Assembly (NCBI GenBank): GCA_041441915.1
Contig: JASDRS010000014.1
Location: 3,916-67,915 of the forward strand
Direction of reading: 5' to 3'
Source of the DNA: UBA10365 sp041441915
GTDB taxonomy: Bacteria > Pseudomonadota > Alphaproteobacteria > Rhodobacterales > Rhodobacteraceae
Length of the DNA stretch: 64,000 bases
This document shows positions 16,465-25,735 of this stretch, piece by piece. A model generated the notes under the pieces. That model was given only the letters and a program-made list of their open reading frames with translations. It searched no databases and had not been told where the DNA came from. Every line of letters begins with the position of its first letter. Positions within the stretch are counted from its first letter, which is position 1. A program made the translations under genes and the position numbers.

Positions 16465-17457
16465 TCATCCGGCGACCTTCAGTACTATTTTTCCAATATG
16501 TTCTGAGCTTTCCATGCGTATATGAGCGTTGCAGGCTTTGTCCATCGTATATTCACTGTCCATCATGGGCCGCAACACGCCGCGGGCGATCATAGGCCAA
16601 ACATGGGTTTTAAGGTCGTGCGCATAACTGCTCTTGATCAGATCTGACTGCGGACGTAGGGTCGATCCGGTAATATTCAGGCGGCGCATCATCACTTCGG
16701 AAAAGTTAAGTTCAACCTTGGCGCCGGTCAGAAAAGCGATCTGCACTAAGCGCCCATCATCGGCGAGAGCCTTTACATTGCGCGGCAGATAAGATCCGCC
16801 CACCATGTCTAAGATCAGATCTGCGCCACCTTCGTCTTTTAAGATTTTAACAAAGTCTTCGTCGTGGTAATTAATTGCACGTTCAGCCCCTAAGGTCAGG
16901 CAGGCTTTGCATTTTTCAGCTGAGCCGGCAGTGGTAAAAACCCGGGCGCCCAAGGCCTTCGCTATTTGAATGGCCGTAGTGCCAATGCCGCTTGATCCAC
17001 CATGCACCAAAAATCGTTCGTCCGCCCGCAACCCACCACGTAAAACCACGTTCGACCAAACTGTAAAACAGGTTTCAGGCAGGCAGGCTGCTTCAGCCAT
17101 GCTGAGATTATCTGGAACAGGCAAGGCATGATCTCCAGCGGTCGCGACATATTCAGCATAACCTCCCCCGGGTAATAACGCACAGACCTTATCGCCTATT
17201 GCCCAGCGAGTCACACCTTGACCAACTGCGGCTACAGTGCCCGAACACTCCAAACCTGGCAAGGGTGAGGCGCTTGCTGGTGGCGCATAGAGTCCCGCGC
17301 GTTGCAGGGCATCTGGCCGGTTCACCCCAGCAAATGCTACCTTAATGATGATCTGCCCGTGGTGCGCCACAGGCACGGAGGCTTCAGCGGGTTTTAATAC
17401 CTCGGGGCCGCCGGCTTGACTGATTTCAATCACATTCATCATATCTGGTAGGGACAT
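16465..17457 (-). CDS. NAD(P)H-quinone oxidoreductase (zeta-crystallin-like MDR family)
   Basis: 330 residues from the chosen ATG. Medium-chain dehydrogenase fold: an N-terminal GroES-like part with GVNRPDALQRAG, then a Rossmann region with VHGGSSGIGTTAIQIAKALG. Zinc ligands of the alcohol-dehydrogenase branch are absent, fitting the quinone-reductase branch (QOR, PIG3-like). The frame extends upstream to 17490. The ATG at 17457 is preferred because it lies four bases after the COQ9 stop, with AAGG in front. Pairing with COQ9 hints at a link to quinone metabolism, but this is inference. Confidence 0.9.
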   Translation of the reverse strand: MSLPDMMNVIEISQAGGPEVLKPAEASVPVAHHGQIIIKVAFAGVNRPDALQRAGLYAPPASASPLPGLECSGTVAAVGQGVTRWAIGDKVCALLPGGGYAEYVATAGDHALPVPDNLSMAEAACLPETCFTVWSNVVLRGGLRADERFLVHGGSSGIGTTAIQIAKALGARVFTTAGSAEKCKACLTLGAERAINYHDEDFVKILKDEGGADLILDMVGGSYLPRNVKALADDGRLVQIAFLTGAKVELNFSEVMMRRLNITGSTLRPQSDLIKSSYAHDLKTHVWPMIARGVLRPMMDSEYTMDKACNAHIRMESSEHIGKIVLKVAG

Positions 17458-17461
17458 AATC

Positions 17462-18181
17462 TTAAACCTTTGTTTGACCAGGCAGGTCATTGCGGGGTTG
17501 AGGTTTGGAAATTTTTCCCAAAAATCTCAATGGGCCAGATAACAAAGCTGCAGCCAAGTTATTTTCGCGTAAACTTGCCTTTGCTTTTTCAATATTCATT
17601 ACATTGTCAAGCCTTCGGTCTAAAAAGGCCCTGGTGTTGGCGTGGTCCTCGCTAGTATCACCAAGCCAAAACATTACCGTCGCTCCATAAACTGCCGACA
17701 GGGTTAGGCGCTTTGTGTACCAGTTAATATCATCCGACTGATCACCTAAGGCCTGCCAAATAGCATCCGCGGTACCCCAGAGGGCGCGGGCTCCTTCTGG
17801 CGCATGTTGAGGCAGGGCTAAAATAACGGTGGCGCGGCGCACGAGCTCTTTGTCACGGCTGGCGTGTAGGCGCAAACGCACTGCCAAGGCCACCTTATCT
17901 CGGTAGCGCAAGCCTGCTAAATTTTCTCGAAAAAAGGCATCTGACATGGTGCGATCTCCGGCCCCATGAAAGGCTAAAGCCATATCAAGTCCACCGCGGG
18001 CGAAAAGTGCCAGGGCTAATTCCCTCTTAATACCCGAATCACTTACTGCTGCGTCAAATGTGGTTTGCGACCAGCCATCAAAGGGAACATGGGGCAGTGC
18101 AGCAGCTAAAAGCGCAGATTTTGCGTTTTCCATAGTGTTTTGTGGTTCCATTGGCGTCTTTGTGTTTAGCATGGTGGACAT
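17462..18181 (-). CDS. COQ9 family ubiquinone biosynthesis protein
   Basis: 239 residues. Recognised as COQ9 (RpsU-divergently transcribed family) from the segments DGWSQTTFDAAV, RLRLHASRDKELVRRA and DINWYTKRLTLSAVYGATVMFWLGD. COQ9 proteins bind lipids and assist hydroxylation steps of ubiquinone synthesis. The first ten to fifteen residues are not conserved, so the true start may be the internal Met (MEPQ or MENAK). It is divergent from rpsU across 75 bases, a conserved alphaproteobacterial arrangement that gave the family its alternative name. Confidence 0.9.
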   Translation of the reverse strand: MSTMLNTKTPMEPQNTMENAKSALLAAALPHVPFDGWSQTTFDAAVSDSGIKRELALALFARGGLDMALAFHGAGDRTMSDAFFRENLAGLRYRDKVALAVRLRLHASRDKELVRRATVILALPQHAPEGARALWGTADAIWQALGDQSDDINWYTKRLTLSAVYGATVMFWLGDTSEDHANTRAFLDRRLDNVMNIEKAKASLRENNLAAALLSGPLRFLGKISKPQPRNDLPGQTKV

Positions 18182-18212
18182 CAGCCTTTCCTCTTGTTAC
18201 AGGAACATCGCC

Positions 18213-18226
18213 TGCACTTTAGTGCA
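18213..18226. promoter_or_regulatory. Palindrome between COQ9 and rpsU
   Basis: TGCACT-TT-AGTGCA, a perfect 14-base palindrome in the 75-base divergent gap. It could be an operator or promoter-overlapping element serving one or both genes. The binding protein is unknown. Confidence 0.3.
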
Positions 18227-18256
18227 ACTCTAACTTAGGAAGGTGGTGACAACCAC

Positions 18257-18463
18257 ATGCAGGTCAGTGTTCGTGATAACAACGTTGAGCAAGCCTTAAG
18301 GGCTCTCAAAAAGAAACTCCAGCGCGAAGGCGTGTTTCGCGAAATGAAGCTTAAGCAACATTTTGAGAAACCCTCCGTCAAAAAAGCGCGCGAGTCAGCT
18401 GAAGCCGTACGACGTGCGCGCAAACTAGCACGCAAAAAAATGCAACGTGAAAACGGTCTTTAA
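18257..18463 (+). CDS. rpsU: 30S ribosomal protein S21
   Basis: 68 residues beginning MQVSVRDNNVEQALRALKKK and ending with a basic tail, typical of bS21. S21 helps early steps of initiation near the anti-Shine-Dalgarno region. GGAAGG precedes the ATG at about 15 bases with GGTGG nearer, so the ribosome site is slightly unusual. A strong terminator follows after 42 bases. Confidence 0.95.
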   Translation: MQVSVRDNNVEQALRALKKKLQREGVFREMKLKQHFEKPSVKKARESAEAVRRARKLARKKMQRENGL

Positions 18464-18505
18464 GACGTTTTCTGCCCAAAAATAAGGGGCTAGCCCCCGT
18501 TTGAT

Positions 18506-18539
18506 CAACCCCCCGCGCTCTGTGCTGGGGGTTTTTTTT
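18506..18539 (+). terminator. Rho-independent terminator after rpsU
   Basis: AACCCCC (18507-18513) pairs with GGGGGTT (18527-18533), followed by a long T run. Confidence 0.9.
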
Positions 18540-18540
18540 A

Positions 18541-19089
18541 TTATACGGTGGAATGCCCGTCTTGGGATTTGAATAGGCAATTTGATAAAACGAGCGCCAA
18601 AAGCGCGTCCGCAACTCGCGCCAGAATAAAGTCGGGGGCGTTCACCGGCTGAATACCCGCGCAAGGCCCCAAAAATTGTAGGACCAAGCCAAGGGTTGCA
18701 ACAACTTCGGCGAAGCACTGCGCCCCACCTGTGCGCAGATGGGTCGAGGTTTGCAAAAGCGGAAGATCAAACATCGTAGGCTCGATCACAGCAGCTAAAA
18801 TCCCACCAAATGCCAGAACTAAGGCCTAAGTTGCTGCCAAAGACAGGCTTAAATTGCCACGCATCATCATCACCAAAGTGACCGCTGGATTAAAATGCGC
18901 GCCAGAGAGTGGCGCCAAAATGGTGATCAGGACGAAAAGCGCCGCCCCTGTGGCAATAGTATTGGCCAAAAGCGCAAGGGCTATGTCCTGCGTCAGATTT
19001 TGCGCCATAACACCCAAACCCACAACGCCCACAATCAAAAGTGCGGCGTCCAAAGTTTTGGCTAGTAGTTTTTGCCCCGTGGTGATCAT
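18541..19089 (-). pseudogene. Decayed aquaporin / glycerol-channel gene (AqpS-like)
   Basis: The minus strand reads a major intrinsic protein N-terminus with the first NPA box (SGAHFNPAVTL). An in-frame TAG follows at about 18823, then the same frame continues with LVLAFGGILAA, FDLPLLQTSTHLRTGGAQCFAEVVATLGLVL and an ending AGIQPVNAPDFI. The segment that should carry the second NPA box, about 40 residues, is missing. One in-frame stop plus loss of half the pore signature means it cannot form a channel. The ATG overlaps the stop of the arsC remnant, the order known from arsenic operons with an aquaglyceroporin (as in Sinorhizobium). Confidence 0.8.
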
Positions 19090-19483
19090 GCCGTTTCTTT
19101 CCCAATTTTGATCAGTGCCGCCTCTAGATCTACTCCTGCTAGGCTAGTTAAATCCAAAATCAAAAAAGCATCAATACGGCGCGACAGGCGGTCAAATGCC
19201 GCTTCGTCTTCTATGAGCACCCAAGTTGCCGACGTAGGATCAAGAATGCCCCAATGTGCCGTCATCGGATGGCCCAGCCAATAGGGTGAGGTCTCTGCTG
19301 CAGCAGGCTCGCAAACCGTGAAAATAAGATCAAGCGCAGGGGCCACGGGGTGCCGGTGGGTTTTGACCCTGCCAAATATGAAAAAAATCGGCCTTTTACA
19401 CTAAAATTTAACAGCCCTTCGGCCAAAATTGACCGCGCCGAATTGCCTGCGCACAAAAACACAGTTTTTTGATTATTTTGCAT
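19086..19483 (-). pseudogene. arsC: Decayed arsenate reductase (low-molecular-weight phosphatase type)
   Basis: It starts with the phosphatase loop VFLCAGNSARSILAE (C-x5-R intact) and reads to LAGSKPTG. The frame then breaks: the continuation APALDLIFTVCEPAAAE through LGHPMTAHWG lies in another frame. About 35 residues normally between these blocks are gone, and the lesion is a deletion with frameshift near 19350. Intact homologues (about 165 residues) reduce arsenate to arsenite. Together with the broken aquaporin gene this is a dead arsenic-resistance operon; no arsR is visible nearby. Confidence 0.8.
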
Positions 19484-19668
19484 TCAAAACCCCTAAATTG
19501 AACATTCTTTTTATTTAGAATTTGTATCAACTTCATTGTAAATTTATGATTTGAGGCACTTTCCTGTCATTTCCACGCTTTTTTTGTGGCAAAATGTGCT
19601 AAAGTATTGTTTTTGGCTCCCAAAGCCCCTAACGACTTGCTCAAGCAACCAAAGGAATAAGCAGCCCA

Positions 19669-20367
19669 ATGTCTGTAAGCATGATATCAACCTTTATTAA
19701 ACCCATGCACCGCGAGGGCTATAAGTTTGTTTCGATTTTCGCCGCGATTTCTGCCGTTCTGTTTTGGTTCTGGCAGCCCTTGGGCTGGGTTGGGCTGGGA
19801 CTGACGGTTTGGTGCTATTATTTTTTTCGCGATCCAATTCGTGTGACGCCAACACGCGCTGGGCTGATCATCAGCCCAGCTGACGGGGTGGTTTCGCTGT
19901 TAGAACCCGCCGTGCCGCCACTGGAACTGGGGCTTGGGCCAGATCCAATGACCCGCATTTCGGTTTTTATGAATGTGTTCAACTGCCATGTGAACCGTGC
20001 ACCAATTGCCGGAGTGATTACCAAAATCGCCTATCGACCGGGCAGATTTTTCAACGCTTCGCTTGATAAGGCCAGCGTCGACAATGAGCGCAACGCTTTG
20101 GTCATTCAAATGGTAGATGGGCGCAATCTGGCCCTGGTACAAATAGCGGGCTTGGTCGCGCGGCGGATTTTGTGCGAAGTCAATGAGGGCCGTCATATCA
20201 AAACGGGAGAGCGTTTTGGCATGATCCGATTCGGATCGCGCCTAGACATTTATTTGCCAAAAGATGTGCAGCCCATGGTCACCATTGGTCAATCAACTAT
20301 TGCAGGTGAAACGGTTTTAGCTGACCTTTCCAGCAAAGAACCAGCCTGCTTGGGCAGCGTTCTTTAG
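19669..20367 (+). CDS. psd: Phosphatidylserine decarboxylase proenzyme
   Basis: 232 residues, the short PSD type common in alphaproteobacteria. The self-cleavage site is the Gly-Ser of MIRFGSRLDIYLP near residue 188; the Ser becomes the pyruvoyl cofactor. Other markers are SPADGVV and RISVFMNVFNCHVNR. It makes phosphatidylethanolamine from phosphatidylserine at the membrane. Two hydrophobic stretches are near the N-terminus. AAAGGA precedes the ATG, and pssA follows after 16 bases, so both steps are in one operon. Confidence 0.95.
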   Translation: MSVSMISTFIKPMHREGYKFVSIFAAISAVLFWFWQPLGWVGLGLTVWCYYFFRDPIRVTPTRAGLIISPADGVVSLLEPAVPPLELGLGPDPMTRISVFMNVFNCHVNRAPIAGVITKIAYRPGRFFNASLDKASVDNERNALVIQMVDGRNLALVQIAGLVARRILCEVNEGRHIKTGERFGMIRFGSRLDIYLPKDVQPMVTIGQSTIAGETVLADLSSKEPACLGSVL

Positions 20368-20383
20368 AAAGCCAAGGTTCGCC

Positions 20384-21130
20384 ATGCAAAATGATCGTAA
20401 AGAAACTCTGCCACTCTTGCAGCTGCTGCCGAATTTTGTAACCATCATTGGTCTTTGTGCGGGGTTAACGGCCATCAGGTTCATTATTGTGGGTCGCTTC
20501 GAAATGGCAGCAATGCTGATCTTTTTTGCCGCGGCGATCGACGGGCTTGATGGCCTGTTAGCCCGCAAGCTAAATGCGACCAGCGCAATTGGGGCTGAAC
20601 TTGACTCGCTTTCGGATTTTTTGAATTTTGGCGTAGCGCCAGCATTAATGGTCTATCAAGTGGCGCTTACCGAACGCTACACTACCAATTGGATGTTCGT
20701 GTTGATGTACGTGATCTGCGCCTGCCTGCGCTTGGCGCGATTTAATGTAAATCGCGCCAAGCCATCAATCTCGGCCAAGCCGCATTTCATTGGCGTGCCA
20801 GCTCCTGGTGGCGCTGCTTTAGCGATGTTTCCGATGATTCTATCTTTCGAAGGCATGAATTGGTTGACTGAGTATTTCTATGCTTATGGTATTTATTTGG
20901 GCTTTATAGGTATTTTGATGGCCAGCAGTGTGCCGACGCTTTCATCAAAGGCGATTCGCATTTCGCGCGACCGCGCAATTTTTGTGCTGATTGGTGGTGC
21001 GCTTTTGGCTGGGTTGGCTATAACGCAATTTTGGATGTTGGTCTTGATTTTGACGGCAACCTATATGGCTGTAATAGCCACTAATTGCCTGACCTATTTA
21101 TGGAAATTAACCAGATCTGCTAAGCCGTAA
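20384..21130 (+). CDS. pssA: CDP-diacylglycerol-serine O-phosphatidyltransferase
   Basis: 248 residues with several membrane helices. The CDP-alcohol phosphotransferase signature DG-x2-AR-x8-G-x3-D-x3-D is complete, from DGLLAR to the Asp of LDSLSD. It makes phosphatidylserine, the substrate for the upstream decarboxylase. Its 3' end overlaps the convergent lrp gene by 11 bases. Confidence 0.95.
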   Translation: MQNDRKETLPLLQLLPNFVTIIGLCAGLTAIRFIIVGRFEMAAMLIFFAAAIDGLDGLLARKLNATSAIGAELDSLSDFLNFGVAPALMVYQVALTERYTTNWMFVLMYVICACLRLARFNVNRAKPSISAKPHFIGVPAPGGAALAMFPMILSFEGMNWLTEYFYAYGIYLGFIGILMASSVPTLSSKAIRISRDRAIFVLIGGALLAGLAITQFWMLVLILTATYMAVIATNCLTYLWKLTRSAKP

Positions 21131-21581
21131 GGGCTGTGGTTTGCACGACCGTTCGTAGGGCAAAGCTTGATTGCATTTTTGCTACATTGGGCAGGCGTGA
21201 TAGATATTGCCGATGCAGGCGGGCGTAATCGTCGGTATCTGCCACCACTATCTTTAAAAGATAATCTGCAGTCCCCGCCATCAGGTGACATTCAAGCAGA
21301 TTTGGCACCCGGGCCACGGCACGTTCGAAAGCATCAAGCACTTCGTCGGCTTGGCCTTGCAGGGTGATCTCGACATATACCACTGTTGGACGACCCATTT
21401 TGCGCGCGTCTAGAAGGGCTACAAAACTTGAAATCACGCCTTCTTCCTCAAGCCGTTGAACACGTCTGTGGCAGGCCGATGGTGAAAGATGAACGAGCTC
21501 GGAAAGCTCGGAATTGGTGACGCGGGCATTGGCTTGTAAAATATTTAGGATTTTCTTATCTGTCGCGTCGATATTTGCCAT
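21120..21581 (-). CDS. Lrp/AsnC family regulator, probable regulator of ald
   Basis: 153 residues. N-terminal helix-turn-helix (DKKILNILQANARVTNSELSELVHLSPSACHRRVQRLEE) and a C-terminal RAM ligand domain. It is divergent from alanine dehydrogenase across about 137 very AT-rich bases. Such pairs (AldR-ald) use the regulator to switch on ald with alanine or leucine. The assignment to ald is by position only. Confidence 0.9.
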   Translation of the reverse strand: MANIDATDKKILNILQANARVTNSELSELVHLSPSACHRRVQRLEEEGVISSFVALLDARKMGRPTVVYVEITLQGQADEVLDAFERAVARVPNLLECHLMAGTADYLLKIVVADTDDYARLHRQYLSRLPNVAKMQSSFALRTVVQTTALTA

Positions 21582-21718
21582 TGCGCAAAATTTTCCTAAA
21601 TTTTTTATATTTATGCAAACTTATCCCGAATTTATATAGATTAACAAACAAAATTTCAAAAAAATTAATGAATTTTGATGCATAATGATCCAATAACTTA
21701 AATTAATTGGAGCGAGAC

Positions 21719-22837
21719 ATGAAGATTGGTTGCCCAAAGGAAATTAAGCCACAAGAATTTCGCGTCGGCCTAACTCCTGATGCTGCACGTGAAGCCGTGG
21801 CGCATGGCCACAGCATGATGATTGAAGCCGGTGCTGGCGTTAGTTCAGGCTTTACAGACCAAGATTATGTTGCTGCTGGGGCTACAATAATTGCAACTGC
21901 CGAAGAGGTTTTCGTATCCGCTGATATGATTGTTAAAGTAAAGGAACCCCAAGAGCTCGAACGCAAACGTCTGCGAGAAGGTCAGATTTTGTTCACATAT
22001 TTGCACTTGGCGGCAGATGCTGCTCAAACAGAAGACCTCTTGGCCTCAGGCGTTACGGCGATTGCTTACGAAACAGTAACTGACGACCGCGGTGGTTTGC
22101 CACTTTTGGCGCCGATGTCTGAAGTTGCAGGGCGTTTGGCGCCTCAGGTTGGCGCTTGGACATTGCAAAAAGCGAATGGCGGACGCGGTGTTTTGTTGGG
22201 TGGAGCACCAGGTGTGCTGCCGGCAAAAGTTCTAGTCATCGGTGGTGGCATTGTGGGTACACATTCTGCTAAAATAGCGGCGGGTATGGGTGCTGATGTA
22301 ACGGTTATCGACCGCTGTCTGCCACGCCTGCGCCACTTAGACGATGTTTTCGGGAGACATTTTAAAAACGCCTATGCAAGTGCCGCGGCCACGATCGCTT
22401 TGGCCAAAGAGGCCGATTTGATCATTGGTGCCGTTTTGATCCCTGGGGCTGCTGCTCCGAAGCTAGTTTCTAAAGAGCAACTGTCGCTTCTGAAACCAGG
22501 CGCAGTTTTGGTGGATGTTGCGATTGACCAAGGCGGTTGCTTTGAAACAAGCCGTGCCACAACGCACCAAGACCCGATCTATAATGTTGATGGCATCATG
22601 CATTACTGCGTGGCTAATATGCCTGGAGCTGTTCCGCGCACATCGGCGCAGGCCTTGGGCAATGCAACGTTGCCTTTCGTTTTGGCATTGGCCAACAACG
22701 GCTGGCGCACGGCCTGTGCCGATGACAATCATCTATTGAACGGCTTGAACGTGCATGCTGGAAAGTTGACCTTTGCCGCGGTTGGGGAGGCTTTGAACTT
22801 GCCTTGGATCTCTGCGCAACACGCCTTGAACGGCTAA
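21719..22837 (+). CDS. ald: Alanine dehydrogenase
   Basis: 372 residues, normal length. Starts MKIGCPKEIKPQEFRVGLTP, with the pyruvate-site Lys/Arg of this family. A Rossmann domain follows with VLVIGGGIVGTHSAKIAAGMGADV. It interconverts alanine and pyruvate plus ammonia with NAD. The ATG at 21719 is preferred over an in-frame TTG at 21707; GGAGCGAG lies just upstream. A hairpin follows the stop. Confidence 0.95.
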   Translation: MKIGCPKEIKPQEFRVGLTPDAAREAVAHGHSMMIEAGAGVSSGFTDQDYVAAGATIIATAEEVFVSADMIVKVKEPQELERKRLREGQILFTYLHLAADAAQTEDLLASGVTAIAYETVTDDRGGLPLLAPMSEVAGRLAPQVGAWTLQKANGGRGVLLGGAPGVLPAKVLVIGGGIVGTHSAKIAAGMGADVTVIDRCLPRLRHLDDVFGRHFKNAYASAAATIALAKEADLIIGAVLIPGAAAPKLVSKEQLSLLKPGAVLVDVAIDQGGCFETSRATTHQDPIYNVDGIMHYCVANMPGAVPRTSAQALGNATLPFVLALANNGWRTACADDNHLLNGLNVHAGKLTFAAVGEALNLPWISAQHALNG

Positions 22838-22847
22838 TTTGAATAAA

Positions 22848-22882
22848 AAAAAGGGGGTAGCCACTAGGTGGGGCCTTTTTGT
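22848..22882 (+). terminator. Probable terminator after ald
   Basis: AAAAAGG and CCTTTTT flank an inner CCAC/GTGG pairing. Less clean than the others but well placed. Confidence 0.6.
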
Positions 22883-23033
22883 TTGCTAAAGACTGGGCGC
22901 TCTTTTCTCTTTTCCTTGCCGTAAATCTGGACTATGATCGCCTCAACTTCCATAAATTGAGAAGATGCGAGACCCCTCGCAGCCGATTTGCCGGCCGGAA
23001 AATAATTGTCTGGTAAGATTAAAGGAAACTTCC

Positions 23034-23783
23034 ATGTCAAAACCATTAATGGCCAAAGCGACCGCAGTTTGGCTGGTAGACAACACAACCCTGACCTTCC
23101 GCCAAGTGGCGGATTTTTGCGGAATGCATGAGCTAGAGGTGCAAGGTATTGCCGACGGCGACGTAGCCGCAGGCGTTAAGGGCTTTGACCCGATAACCAA
23201 CAACCAGCTTGACGCTGTAGAAATTGATCACGGCCAAGCCGATGAAACCTATAAGTTGAAACTCAAATTCAACGCTGCCGCAGTGGGCGAAGAGCAGCGT
23301 CGCGGCCCGCGCTATACACCTCTCTCAAAACGCCAAGACCGCCCTGCTGCGATCTATTGGCTGGTGAAATTCCATCCCGAATTGACGGATGCTCAAATCA
23401 GCAAATTGGTTGGCACCACGAAGCCAACAATTCTAACCATTCGTGAACGTACCCACTGGAACATTAATGGTATCACGCCAATTGATCCTGTTGCTTTGGG
23501 CCTGTGCCGCCAGTATGAGCTTGACGCTGCCGTGCAAGTGGCCGCGAATAAAAAATTAGGCGACGGTATTGTGATGTCTGATGACGAACGGCGTAAATTG
23601 GTTTCAACTGATCAATCGCTTGGCATGGAAACCAAAGGAAAATTGGAAGACGACACCGAGTCAATCTTGGCGAATTTGGGGCAGTTTTCACGCCCTGAAC
23701 CCAAAGAAACTGAAGGTAATTTTTCGGATGCAGAAAGCTTCTTTAACTTGCCTGCAGGAAGTGGGGGCAAAGACGGCGAATAA
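23034..23783 (+). CDS. trcR: DUF1013 family cell-cycle transcriptional regulator (TrcR-like)
   Basis: 249 residues from the ATG with AAAGGA seven bases upstream; the frame is open earlier. DUF1013 hallmarks are the opening PLMAKATAVWLVDNT, FCGMHELEVQGIADG, RGPRYTPLSKRQDRP and the helical block SKLVGTTKPTILTIRERTHW, which resembles a helix-turn-helix. The family is confined to alphaproteobacteria and annotated as a cell-cycle regulator. The C-terminal 80 residues are acidic and variable. It sits in the same region as ccrM, though not in one operon. Confidence 0.88.
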   Translation: MSKPLMAKATAVWLVDNTTLTFRQVADFCGMHELEVQGIADGDVAAGVKGFDPITNNQLDAVEIDHGQADETYKLKLKFNAAAVGEEQRRGPRYTPLSKRQDRPAAIYWLVKFHPELTDAQISKLVGTTKPTILTIRERTHWNINGITPIDPVALGLCRQYELDAAVQVAANKKLGDGIVMSDDERRKLVSTDQSLGMETKGKLEDDTESILANLGQFSRPEPKETEGNFSDAESFFNLPAGSGGKDGE

Positions 23784-23840
23784 TAGTCTTTTGACCCTTA
23801 TTGTCGTTGGGCCTCCTGGACCAACATCGGCAAGGGCTTG

Positions 23841-25001
23841 TTAAACTCCAAATTGCGCCGCGGCGCGTCCAGCCCATTGACCTGTCGCCAAACAGGTTGT
23901 CAGCAAATAACCGCCAGTCGGAGCTTCCCAATCCAGCATTTCGCCGCAGGCAAAAATATGCGGCAGGGATTTTAAGGAAAGGTTTGAATTCAAGCTTGAC
24001 CAAGCGATACCCCCCGCAGTCGATATAGCGTAAGTAATCGGGCCAGGGCCCTTGAGCGTTATAGGCAGGTTTTTGATTGCACCTGTTAGATCGGGTAGAG
24101 TGCGACCAAATTCCAAAATCAGCGCAGATGCCACATCAGAAAGGCCCAGTTTGCGCAATCGGTTGCTAAGGGTTTCGCTCGCGCGCATTTTTGCCAGACG
24201 TTTGGAAATTACTGCATTTGTGAGGTCTGGCATCAGGTCAATTGACAACTCTGCGCCGTCTCGCAACGCCGCGCTGATCGTATAAATGCCACCACCTTCG
24301 ATCCCAGTGTGTGATAACATAACTTCTCCACGTGATATGTGATGGTCTGCGTGGAGTGCGACTGACTTTAGTGGCTTGCCAAAAAACGGATGCATATGGG
24401 AAGACCAATCGACCAAAAACCCCATATTAGCTGGCTGAAAGGGTGTGGTTTGGACCCCATGGTTCTCCAGAATGCTTGCCCAAGTGCCATCTGACCCAAG
24501 CCTTGCCCAGCTTGCCCCTCCCAAAGCCAAAACGCAGACCTTGGGTGCGATAAGCTTTGGTCCCTGAGGGGTTAAGATTGTCAGGGAGCCATCGTCAAAC
24601 CCCGTCCAACGCCAACCACTGTGTAATTCAACGCCCAAACTTTGCAACCTTTCCAGCCAAGCGCGCAAAAGTGGTGACGCTTTCATAGCTACAGGAAAGA
24701 CCCTGCCAGATGAACCAGTAAAAACTTCTTGCCCAAGTGCTCGGCAGAAATTTTGTGCATCAGACGGGCCGAAGGCATCTATCATGGGGGAAAGTGAGTC
24801 TGTACTGAGGCGGGCCTTAAAGTGATAGGAACTTTCGGTGTTGGTTATATTCAGGCCTGACTTGCCGGCCATCAAAAATTTACGTGCGGGGCTTGGCTTG
24901 GCGTCAATCACCGTTACGCGCCTGCCGGCCTGCGCAAGTTCTTGCGCAGCCATAAGGCCAGCTGGGCCCGCACCGATCACCAAAGCATCAATCGTCATCA
25001 T
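23841..25001 (-). CDS. HI0933/YhiN-family flavoprotein
   Basis: 386 residues. FAD-binding Rossmann start ALVIGAGPAGLMAAQELAQAG, then KFLMAGKSGLNITN, which is specific for the HI0933 (BaiN-like) group. The C-terminal FACGEMLDWEAPTGGYL is also diagnostic. Family members are NAD(P)/FAD-dependent oxidoreductases of uncertain role. It is divergent from rnhB. No truncation is seen. Confidence 0.9.
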   Translation of the reverse strand: MMTIDALVIGAGPAGLMAAQELAQAGRRVTVIDAKPSPARKFLMAGKSGLNITNTESSYHFKARLSTDSLSPMIDAFGPSDAQNFCRALGQEVFTGSSGRVFPVAMKASPLLRAWLERLQSLGVELHSGWRWTGFDDGSLTILTPQGPKLIAPKVCVLALGGASWARLGSDGTWASILENHGVQTTPFQPANMGFLVDWSSHMHPFFGKPLKSVALHADHHISRGEVMLSHTGIEGGGIYTISAALRDGAELSIDLMPDLTNAVISKRLAKMRASETLSNRLRKLGLSDVASALILEFGRTLPDLTGAIKNLPITLKGPGPITYAISTAGGIAWSSLNSNLSLKSLPHIFACGEMLDWEAPTGGYLLTTCLATGQWAGRAAAQFGV

Positions 25002-25098
25002 ATCTCGTCCTTTGTCTAGCTTTAGCGCAAAGATGCCGCGCGCGCATCTCTTAATGCTTGTTATGGTCAGCGCCGACTTGGTGCTTTATACAGAGACT

Positions 25099-25725
25099 AT
25101 GGCAAAAAATTCTCCAGACTTTCAGCTTGAAGCTGCTCTTATGGTGCGGGGCTATGCCTCAATTTCCGGAGTTGACGAAGTGGGTCGCGGTCCTCTTGCA
25201 GGCCCCGTGACTGCCTGTGCCGTGCGTCTTGACGCTTCGCGCATTCCCCCAGGACTAAATGACAGCAAAAAGCTCAGCGCCGCCAAGCGCTACGCACTTT
25301 ACAGTCAAATTTTAGCCAGTGCTGACGTGTGTGTGGCGCATGCCTCGGTCGCGGAAATTGATGAACTTAACATTTTGCGAGCCAGCCAGTTGGCCATGTG
25401 CCGCGCTCTGACTGGTCTGAAATATGCTCCTGACTATGCGTTGATTGATGGCAATTTGCTACCCCAAGACCTCACCCTGCCCGCTCTTGCAGTAATTAAG
25501 GGGGATGGAAAATCACTTTCTATTGCCGCGGCTTCGATCGTGGCGAAAGTGGTGCGTGACCAAATCATGGTGGATCTGGGACAGGAGTTTCCTGGCTATG
25601 GCTGGGCAAAAAATGCTGGATACCCCACAAAAGCGCATTTTGCTGGCCTACAAAATCTAGGTGTAACCCCACATCATAGACGTTCCTTCAAGCCAATACA
25701 CAATATCTTGTATCAAGATATTTAA
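25099..25725 (+). CDS. rnhB: Ribonuclease HII
   Basis: 208 residues from the chosen ATG. Catalytic acids are in GVDEVGRGPLAGPV (Asp-Glu) and YALIDGN, with AAASIVAKVVRD and the GYPTKAH motif later. It removes ribonucleotides and RNA primers from DNA. The frame is open well upstream; the ATG at 25099 is the last reasonable start before the conserved region. The ribosome site is weak, and earlier ATGs at 25054 or 25063 remain possible. Confidence 0.93.
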   Translation: MAKNSPDFQLEAALMVRGYASISGVDEVGRGPLAGPVTACAVRLDASRIPPGLNDSKKLSAAKRYALYSQILASADVCVAHASVAEIDELNILRASQLAMCRALTGLKYAPDYALIDGNLLPQDLTLPALAVIKGDGKSLSIAAASIVAKVVRDQIMVDLGQEFPGYGWAKNAGYPTKAHFAGLQNLGVTPHHRRSFKPIHNILYQDI

Positions 25726-25735
25726 ATAACCTTTT

